A DNA stretch of 64,000 nucleotides from assembly GCF_000069785.1 (NCBI RefSeq), contig NC_010528.1, forward strand, positions 62,001 to 126,000, written 5' to 3'. The translations under genes and the position numbers were made by a program. The DNA comes from Cupriavidus taiwanensis LMG 19424. GTDB taxonomy: Bacteria; Pseudomonadota; Gammaproteobacteria; Burkholderiales; Burkholderiaceae. The notes below the pieces were generated by a model, which did no database searches, was not told the DNA's origin, and saw only the letters and a program-made list of their open reading frames with translations. How positions within the stretch are numbered: position 1 is the stretch's first letter; each line of letters starts with the position of its first letter. Positions 56,172-64,000 of this stretch are shown here, in pieces.

Positions 56172-57068
56172 ATGCGTCGCACCGCCTGCCTGTTTCGCCG
56201 CCTTGCCCTGGCCACGGTGCTTGCCATGCTGGCACCGCTGTGCGGGCATGCGCAGATGGCGGACGGCAACGGCCAGTCGGCGGCGCGCGTGCGCTTCCAG
56301 GAGCAGGTGGTGATGCTGCCCAAGGCGGCGATCCCGTCGCGCATCGACCTGGAGGCCACGGTGTTCAAGCCGGCCGGCGCCGGGCCGTTCCCGCTGGTGG
56401 TGATCAACCACGGCAAGGCGCCGGGCCGCCCCGCCATGCAGGGGCGCGCGCGCTTCCCGGCGCAGAGCGTGGAGTTCCTGCGTCGCGGCTACGCGGTGGT
56501 GCTGCCGATGCGGCAGGGCTTTGCGCGCTCGGGCGGCGCCTATGTGGGCGGCAGCTGCGACATCGAGACCAACGGCATGATGCAGGCCGACGACGTCGTC
56601 GCCACGCTCGACTACATGGCCACGCAGCCCTATGTCGACATGGATCGCATCGTCGTGATCGGCCAGTCTCACGGGGGGCTGACCACCATGGCGTTCAGCA
56701 CCATCGCCTATCCCGGCGTGCGCGGCGTGGTCAATTTCGCCGGCGGACTGCGCAACCTGAACTGCCCGGACTGGGAAGAGCGCCTGGTCGATGCCTTCGC
56801 CAGCTACGGCAGCGTGGCGCGCTACCCCTCGCTGTGGATCTATGGCGAGAATGACAGCTACTGGCCGGTGCCCTTGCCCGGCCGCATGTTCAACGCCTTC
56901 AAGGCGCGCGCCACCGGCCCCGCGGCACAGGCCCGGCTGGTCGACGTGGGCGAGTTCGGCGCGGACTCGCACCGCCTGTTCAGCGCGCGCGAAGGCATCC
57001 CGGTGTGGCTGCCGGAGGTGGGCGACTTCTTTCGCTCGCTGGGGCTGCCCTTCGATCCGGGCACCTGA
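56172..57068 (+). CDS. Exported dienelactone-hydrolase-family alpha/beta hydrolase
   Basis: A 298-residue protein. Residues 1-27 look like a signal peptide (CLFRRLALATVLAMLAPLCG then HAQ). The nucleophile motif is IGQSHGG, with an aspartate in IYGENDSYWPV and a histidine in GADSHRLF. Export would be unusual for a catabolic enzyme in this cluster, and it has no obvious role in leucine breakdown. It lies between mccB and liuC in the same direction. Confidence 0.82.
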   Translation: MRRTACLFRRLALATVLAMLAPLCGHAQMADGNGQSAARVRFQEQVVMLPKAAIPSRIDLEATVFKPAGAGPFPLVVINHGKAPGRPAMQGRARFPAQSVEFLRRGYAVVLPMRQGFARSGGAYVGGSCDIETNGMMQADDVVATLDYMATQPYVDMDRIVVIGQSHGGLTTMAFSTIAYPGVRGVVNFAGGLRNLNCPDWEERLVDAFASYGSVARYPSLWIYGENDSYWPVPLPGRMFNAFKARATGPAAQARLVDVGEFGADSHRLFSAREGIPVWLPEVGDFFRSLGLPFDPGT

Positions 57069-57120
57069 GCCGCATCATCCCTATCCGCTATATGCGCCAT
57101 ATCCGCCAACGGAGCGAACC

Positions 57121-57909
57121 ATGGAATTCACTGCCCTGACCGTCAACATCGCCAACCACGTCGCCACCGTCACGCTGAACCGGCCCGACGTGCGCAACGC
57201 CTTCAACGAGACCGTGATCGCCGAACTGACCGGCGCCTTCCGCGCGCTGGGCGACATGGACGAGGTGCGCGCCATCGTGCTGGCCGGCAACGGCCCGGCC
57301 TTCTGCGCCGGCGCCGACCTGAACTGGATGAAGAAGATGGCGGGCTACTCCGACGACCAGAACCGTGCCGACGCGCTGACGCTGGCGCAGATGCTGCACA
57401 CCATCTGGTCCTGTCCGCGCCCGGTGATCGCGCGCATCCAGGGCGACACCTATGCCGGCGGCATGGGGCTGGTGGCCGCGTGCGATATCGCGGTGGCGGC
57501 CGAGCATGCGCATTTCTGCCTGTCCGAGGCGCGCCTGGGCCTGCTGCCCGCCACCATCAGCCCGTACGTGATCCGCGCCATGGGCGAGCAGGCCGCACGC
57601 CGCTACTTCATCACCGCCGAGCGCTTCGACGCGGCCGAGGCGCTGCGCCTGGGCCTGCTGCATGCGGTGGTGCCGGCCGAGGCGCTCGACGCCAAGGTCG
57701 CCGAACTGACCGCCGCGCTGGTGGCCAACAGCCCCAATGCCGTGCGCGAGAGCAAGCGGCTGGTGCAGGACATCGCCGGGCGCGCGATCGACAACGACCT
57801 GCTGGCCGATACGGCCGAGCGCATCGCGAAGATCCGGGCGTCGGAAGAGGGGCGCGAAGGGGTGAAGTCGTTCCTGGAGAAGCGCACGCCGTCGTGGCGG
57901 CCGGCCTGA
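57121..57909 (+). CDS. liuC: Methylglutaconyl-CoA hydratase (enoyl-CoA hydratase family)
   Basis: A 262-residue crotonase-fold enzyme, by context the hydratase that makes 3-hydroxy-3-methylglutaryl-CoA in leucine breakdown. The oxyanion segments (GNGPAFCAGADLNWMKKM and GDTYAGGMGLVAACDIAVAA) and FCLSEARLGLLPATISPYVI with its catalytic glutamate are present. Placement next to mccB supports the role; the family alone would not. Confidence 0.88.
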   Translation: MEFTALTVNIANHVATVTLNRPDVRNAFNETVIAELTGAFRALGDMDEVRAIVLAGNGPAFCAGADLNWMKKMAGYSDDQNRADALTLAQMLHTIWSCPRPVIARIQGDTYAGGMGLVAACDIAVAAEHAHFCLSEARLGLLPATISPYVIRAMGEQAARRYFITAERFDAAEALRLGLLHAVVPAEALDAKVAELTAALVANSPNAVRESKRLVQDIAGRAIDNDLLADTAERIAKIRASEEGREGVKSFLEKRTPSWRPA

Positions 57910-58149
57910 GTTCAAATAAAGGCTGCGTGCGGTTGCGTGGAGATGGCGGCACGCTAGCTGCAAGCGCAGCGCTTCTTGCCGGCAACGTTCGTCAAATCCC
58001 GTTAAAGCTGCGCTAACAGGGAAAATCTTGCGGCATTGCCAAGCCGCGGAAGTCCTCCCTACCATGACCCTCCCAATCCGTCCGCCACCATCTCGCCGAC
58101 CGGCCCTGCCGGCGGCGCCAGAGCGGACGGCCAACCAAGGAGGGTTATC
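57910..58149. promoter_or_regulatory. Leader of the bio operon
   Basis: 240 bases precede bioA. They contain a 17-base imperfect dyad at 58001-58017 (GTTA-N9-TAAC, six of eight pairs), which could bind a regulator. No BirA box of the E. coli type is seen, as expected from the lack of a DNA-binding domain in BirA. No riboswitch was recognised. Confidence 0.35.
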
Positions 58150-59568
58150 TTGGACCACCTGTCCCTTTCCCCAGGCAGCGGCGCGGCCGGCCTCGGCGAG
58201 CGCAGCCGCGCCGCCGTCTGGCATCCGTGCACGCGCCTGCGTCCCGACGATGACGCCGTGCCGCTGGCGATCGTGCGCGGCGAAGGCCCGTGGCTGCACG
58301 ATGCCGACGGCCAGCGCTACTTCGACGCCACCAGTTCCTGGTGGGTCAACCTGTTCGGCCATGCCAACCCGCGCATCAACGCCGCGCTGGCAAGCCAGCT
58401 CGAGGCGCTCGAGCACGTGATGCTGGCGGGCTGCACGCATGCGCCCGCGGTGGAGCTGGCCGAGCGCCTGTCGGCGCTGACCGGCGGCGCGCTCGGCAAC
58501 GTCTTCTACGCCTCGGACGGCGCCTCGGCGGTCGAAATCGCGCTGAAGATGAGCTTCCACTACTGGCGCAACACCGGCCTGCCGGCCAAGCGCGAGTTCG
58601 TCTGCCTGCGCCACGGCTACCACGGCGAAACCGTGGGCGCGCTCGCCGTGACCGACATGGAGATCTTCCGCGATGCCTACGACGCGCTGATCCGCCGCGC
58701 GCATGTGGTGATGTCCCCCGATGCGCGGCAGGCCCGGCGCGGCGAGTCCGCCGCCGACGTGGCGGCGCGCGCGCTGGCGGAGCTCGAGGCGCTGCTGCGC
58801 GAGCGCGCCGGCGCCATTGCCGCGCTGATCGTCGAGCCGCTGGTGCAGGGCGCCGCCGGCATGGCGATGCATGACCCGTCCTATCTCGACGGCGTGCGCG
58901 CGCTGTGCGACCGCTATCGCGTCCACCTGATCGCCGACGAGATCGCGGTGGGGTGCGGGCGCACCGGCACCTTCTTCGCGTGGGAGCAGTCGCGCGGCAC
59001 CGAGGCGCCGCTGCCCGCGCATGCCTGGCCCGATTTCCTGTGCCTGTCCAAAGGCATCAGCGGCGGCTACCTGCCGCTGTCGCTGGTGCTGTCGCGCCCG
59101 GACATCCAGCGCGCCTTCGTCGCCGACGAGCTGGCGCGCAGCTTCCTGCATTCGCACTCGTACACCGGCAACCCGCTTGCCTGCCGCGCGGCCCTGGCCA
59201 CGCTGGACCTGTTCGCGCAGGACGATGTGCTGGCGCGCAACCGCGAGCGCGCGCAGTGGCTCGCCGACGGCATGGCCGCGCTGGCCGCCGACGCGCGCGT
59301 GCGGCATGTACGCCAGCGGGGCCTGATCTGGGCCGCCGATGTTTGCGACGACGTTGCCGGCGCCGACTTTGCCGCGCGCTTCCACCATGCCGCGCGGGCG
59401 CGCGAGCTGCTGGTGCGCCCGATCGGCAATACGCTCTACGTGATGCCGCCCTACGTCTTCGACGCCGCGCAGGCACGCTGGCTGGGCCAGCAATTGCTGG
59501 CCACGCTCGACGACGTGACCACGAACGCCATCGATACCGCGGGCAAGGAGGTGCGCCATGCTGCTTGA
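58150..59568 (+). CDS. bioA: Adenosylmethionine-8-amino-7-oxononanoate aminotransferase BioA
   Basis: BioA makes 7,8-diaminopelargonate from 8-amino-7-oxononanoate, using S-adenosylmethionine as amino donor. The 472-residue PLP enzyme has the conserved WHPCTRL near the start, [15 protein letters not shown], the aspartate in [14 protein letters not shown] and the PLP-lysine 301 ([14 protein letters not shown]). The start is a TTG with AAGGAGGG six bases upstream; no ATG lies in this position. A longer in-frame form from 58036 would lack the ribosome site. It overlaps bioF by 11 bases. Confidence 0.94.
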   Translation: MDHLSLSPGSGAAGLGERSRAAVWHPCTRLRPDDDAVPLAIVRGEGPWLHDADGQRYFDATSSWWVNLFGHANPRINAALASQLEALEHVMLAGCTHAPAVELAERLSALTGGALGNVFYASDGASAVEIALKMSFHYWRNTGLPAKREFVCLRHGYHGETVGALAVTDMEIFRDAYDALIRRAHVVMSPDARQARRGESAADVAARALAELEALLRERAGAIAALIVEPLVQGAAGMAMHDPSYLDGVRALCDRYRVHLIADEIAVGCGRTGTFFAWEQSRGTEAPLPAHAWPDFLCLSKGISGGYLPLSLVLSRPDIQRAFVADELARSFLHSHSYTGNPLACRAALATLDLFAQDDVLARNRERAQWLADGMAALAADARVRHVRQRGLIWAADVCDDVAGADFAARFHHAARARELLVRPIGNTLYVMPPYVFDAAQARWLGQQLLATLDDVTTNAIDTAGKEVRHAA

Positions 59569-60772
59569 ACAACTGAAGCAGGCCGCGGAGCAGCGCCACG
59601 CGCTGGCGCTGACGCGCCGCCGCCGCATCGCCCACACCGCGTGCGCGCCGCACCAGGCCGTGGGCGAGGAGGGGACCGAGTCGGAATCGCTGCTGACCTT
59701 CTGCAGCAACGACTACCTCGGACTGGCCAACCACCCGCAAGTGATCGCCGCATTGGTGGAAGGCGCGCAGCGCTATGGTGCCGGCAGCGGCGCCTCGCAC
59801 CTGGTCAGCGGCCATTCGCTCGCGCACGCGCAGCTGGAGGCCGAACTGGCACGCTGGTTCGCGCCGCACATCGCGCAGGCGCGCACGCTGTACTTCTGCA
59901 CCGGCTACATGGCCAACATGGCGGTGCTGACCGCGCTCGGCGCGGCCGGGGCGACGCTGTTCTGCGAGTCGCTCAACCACGCCTCGCTGATCGACGGCGC
60001 ACGGCTGGCGCGTGCCGACGTGCAGCGCTACCCGCATTGCGACACCGATGCGCTGCAGGCGCTGCTCGCGGCCAGCACCAGTGCGCGCAAGCTGATCGTC
60101 ACCGACAGCGTGTTCAGCATGGACGGCAACGTCGCGCCGCTGCGCAGGCTGCTGGAACTGGCCGAGCGCCATGACGCCTGGATCGTCGTCGACGATGCCC
60201 ACGGCTTCGGCGTGCTGGGCGAGCAGGGGCACGGCGTGCTGGAAGCGCTCGGACTGTCGTCCGAACGCCTGATCTATATCGGCACGCTCGGCAAGGCTGC
60301 CGGCGTGGCCGGCGCCTTTGTCGCCGCGCACGCGACCATCATCGAACACCTGGTCAACACCGCGCGGCCGTATATCTACACCACGGCCGCGCCGCCCGCG
60401 GTCGCGCATGCGCTGCTGGCCAGCCTGGCCATCATCGAGGGCGACGAGGGCCGGCAGCGCCGCGCGCAGCTGGCGCGCTGCATCGCCACGCTGCGCGAGG
60501 GGCTGGCCCAGCTGGCCGCGAGCGCGGGCTGGACCCTGGGCGACAGCCAGACCGCGGTGCAGCCGCTGATCGTCGGCGACAACGGGGCCGCGCTGGCGCT
60601 GTCGGCCGCGCTGGAGGCCGACGGCATCCGCGTCGGCGCGATCCGTCCGCCGACCGTGCCGGAGGGCACGGCGCGGCTGCGCATCACGCTGTCGGCGGCG
60701 CACACCGAGGCCGATGTGCGCCGCCTGCTCGAGGCGCTGAGCGCCGCGGTGGCGCAGCGGGAGGCCGCATGA
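59558..60772 (+). CDS. bioF: 8-amino-7-oxononanoate synthase BioF
   Basis: BioF condenses pimeloyl-thioester with L-alanine. The 404-residue PLP enzyme has [16 protein letters not shown], the histidine region [15 protein letters not shown], and the PLP-lysine 246 ([12 protein letters not shown]). It overlaps bioA and bioD by 11 and 4 bases. Confidence 0.95.
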   Translation: MLLEQLKQAAEQRHALALTRRRRIAHTACAPHQAVGEEGTESESLLTFCSNDYLGLANHPQVIAALVEGAQRYGAGSGASHLVSGHSLAHAQLEAELARWFAPHIAQARTLYFCTGYMANMAVLTALGAAGATLFCESLNHASLIDGARLARADVQRYPHCDTDALQALLAASTSARKLIVTDSVFSMDGNVAPLRRLLELAERHDAWIVVDDAHGFGVLGEQGHGVLEALGLSSERLIYIGTLGKAAGVAGAFVAAHATIIEHLVNTARPYIYTTAAPPAVAHALLASLAIIEGDEGRQRRAQLARCIATLREGLAQLAASAGWTLGDSQTAVQPLIVGDNGAALALSAALEADGIRVGAIRPPTVPEGTARLRITLSAAHTEADVRRLLEALSAAVAQREAA

Positions 60773-61524
60773 ACCCGCGCGCGCCCGCCTCTCTCGTGGC
60801 GCCCTTCGCCTGCTTTGTCACCGGCACCGATACCGGCGTCGGCAAGACCCACGCCAGCGCCACGCTGCTGCATGCGCTCCATGCCGCGGGCTACCGCACC
60901 GCCGGCATGAAGCCGGTCGCCAGCGGCAGCGAATGGCGTGACGGCCACTGGCACAACGACGACGTGGCGCAGCTGCGCGCCGCCAGCTCGGTCGCGGTGC
61001 CGCTGGGCCAGACCTGCCCGTTCCTGCTGCGCACGCCATGCGCGCCGCACCTGGCCGCCGCGCAGGAAGGCGTGCGCATCACGCGCGCGCCGATCCGCGA
61101 TGCCTTCGACGCGCTGCGCCGCCAGGCCGATGCCGTGGTGGTCGAGGGCGTGGGTGGCTTCAACGTGCCGCTCGACGCCGGCGCGGTGCGCTGGAACACC
61201 GCCGATCTCGCCGTGATGCTGAGCGTGCCGGTGGTACTGGTGGTCGGCATCCGGCTCGGCTGCCTGAACCACGCCATGCTGACCGCCGAAGCCATCCGCG
61301 CGCGCGGCCTGCCGCTGGCCGGCTGGATCGCCAACCGGGTCGACCCGGACATGCTGCTGGCCGACGAGAACATCGCCACGCTCCATGCCGCGCTGGACGC
61401 GCCATGCCTGGGCGAGCTGCCCTGGCAACTGGGGCCCGCCGCCGCCGCCGACCGGCTCGACCTTGCGCCGCTGCTGGCCGCCGCCACCCGATACCAGGCC
61501 GAGGCCGCCGGCCTCGCTGCCTGA
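60769..61524 (+). CDS. bioD: Dethiobiotin synthetase BioD
   Basis: BioD closes the ureido ring of dethiobiotin using ATP and carbon dioxide. The 251-residue protein has the P-loop [12 protein letters not shown], then the lysine in MKPVASG and [12 protein letters not shown]. It overlaps bioF by four bases and is followed after 19 bases by bioB. Confidence 0.94.
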
Positions 61525-61543
61525 ACACAACATTTCATCGATC

Positions 61544-62566
61544 ATGACCCAAGCCCACACCGTTACCACCATCTCCGCCGAATCGCTGCGCCAGACCGCG
61601 CGCCCGCATGCCTTGCCCGACGACGCCAAGTGGCGCGTCGATGACGTGGCCGCGCTGTTCGCGCTGCCGTTCAACGACCTGCTGTTCCGCGCCCAGCAGG
61701 TGCACCGCGAACACTTCGATGCCAACACCGTGCAGCTGTCGACGCTGCTGTCGATCAAGACCGGCGGCTGCGAGGAGGATTGCGGCTACTGCCCGCAGAG
61801 CGCGCACCACGACGCCGGCGTGAAAGCCGAAAAGCTGATGGCGCTGGAGGAGGTGCTCGACGCCGCGCGCGCGGCCAAGGCCAATGGCGCCACGCGCTTC
61901 TGCATGGGCGCGGCCTGGCGCAGCCCCAAGGACCGCCACCTGGAGCCGGTGATGGACATGGTGCGCGAGGTCAAGGCGATGGGCCTGGAGACCTGCGTCA
62001 CGCTGGGCATGCTCAAGGCAGAGCAGGCGCAGCAGCTCAAGGAAGCCGGCCTGGACTACTACAACCACAACCTCGATACCTCGCCCGAGTTCTACGGCAA
62101 GATCATCACCACGCGTACCTACCAGGACCGGCTCGACACCATCGGCTATGTGCGCGACGCCGGCATCAACGTCTGCTGCGGCGGCATCGTCGGCATGGGC
62201 GAGTCGCGCGAGGCGCGCGCGGGCCTGATCGCGCAGCTCGCCAACATGGACCCGTATCCGGAATCGGTGCCGATCAACAACCTGGTGCAGGTCGAGGGCA
62301 CGCCGCTGGCCGGCACCGAGGCGCTGGACCCGTTCGAATTCGTGCGCACCATTGCCGTGGCGCGCATCACCATGCCGCGCGCCATGGTGCGCCTGTCGGC
62401 CGGCCGCGAGGCCATGGACGAAGCGCTGCAGGCGCTGTGCTTCATGGCCGGCGCCAATTCGATCTTCTACGGCGAAAAGCTGCTGACCACCGGCAACCCG
62501 CAGGCCGACCGCGACCGCGCGCTGCTGGCCCGCCTCGACATCCGCGCCGAGGGCTACGCGGGATGA
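61544..62566 (+). CDS. bioB: Biotin synthase BioB
   Basis: BioB is a radical-SAM enzyme that inserts sulfur into dethiobiotin. The 340-residue protein has the cluster cysteines at 76, 80 and 83 ([16 protein letters not shown]) and [16 protein letters not shown]. The [2Fe-2S] cysteine and arginine ligands of BioB are in the RFCMGAAWR and [10 protein letters not shown] regions. It ends the bioAFDB unit; the MCC alpha gene follows after 70 bases. Confidence 0.96.
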
Positions 62567-62636
62567 TGTGACAGGAAAGTGCCCGCTGGACGGCGCGCCG
62601 CCGTAATATCCCGGTTAGGGATAACAAGGAGGGCGC

Positions 62637-64000
<1,364 letters not shown>

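Overview
The window is GC-rich DNA (coding regions run far above 60 % GC) with dense, short-spaced genes and no phage, insertion sequence, rRNA or tRNA that I could see. Gene content points to a betaproteobacterium of the genus Cupriavidus (Ralstonia eutropha group), main chromosome: a PhaM-type polyhydroxybutyrate-granule protein with a PAKKA-like basic tail, a Bug-family solute-binding protein, DUF3567 and DUF2917 proteins, a split MetH, and a leucine-degradation (liu) cluster next to biotin genes. The genus is an inference from family knowledge; nothing was searched.

Layout. 1-3.8 kb: the end of xerC, a LysR regulator, a DUF2917 protein and the lipoate genes lipB-lipA, closed by a strong terminator. 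3.9-4.5 kb: a ParD/ParE-like toxin-antitoxin pair whose toxin has a one-base frameshift at its 5' end. 4.6-9.6 kb: a compact operon for pyroglutamate (5-oxoproline) use, pxpB-pxpC-pxpA, two membrane proteins (DUF969, DUF979) and pyrrolidone-carboxylate peptidase, preceded by a perfect 23-bp palindrome. 9.6-14.5 kb (minus strand): an MCE-type lipid ABC transporter (permease, ATPase, MCE protein, lipoprotein) followed by a VanZ-like protein. 14.7-17.2 kb: birA, coaX, a small membrane protein and the heptose adenylyltransferase. 17.5-20.8 kb (minus): a diiron desaturase-like protein, a patatin-like protein and phaM. 20.8-24.9 kb: enoyl-CoA hydratase, fumarylacetoacetase-family and Bug proteins with a divergent IclR regulator; similar palindromes lie in two of their promoters.

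24.8-42.3 kb is mostly housekeeping: DUF3108 protein, alpha/beta hydrolase, DUF3567, rhodanese, MetH in two polypeptides, an alanine-rich 11-residue repeat protein, a signalling cluster (NarL-type regulator, stand-alone receiver, convergent CHASE3 histidine kinase), small stress-type membrane proteins, argS, an FtsN-like SPOR protein, dsbA, a short-chain dehydrogenase and a cytoplasmic cobalamin-binding-like protein. Hairpin repeats sit after dsbA, after the cobalamin-binding gene and after the thiolase.

42.4-64 kb is a long plus-strand run for leucine and branched-chain acyl-CoA breakdown: LiuR-type MerR regulator, thioesterase, isovaleryl-CoA dehydrogenase, aceK, carbonic anhydrase, thiolase, dehydrogenases, and both subunits of methylcrotonoyl-CoA carboxylase with methylglutaconyl-CoA hydratase. 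The complete bioAFDB operon lies between the carboxylase beta subunit/hydratase and its biotin-carrying alpha subunit (cut by the window end), so supply of the cofactor and the enzyme that needs it are physically nested. Two near-perfect 22-bp palindromes flank the regulator. I found no system that is clearly new to science; the strongest leads are the pyroglutamate operon with its putative transporter and operator, the frameshifted toxin, and the shared operators.
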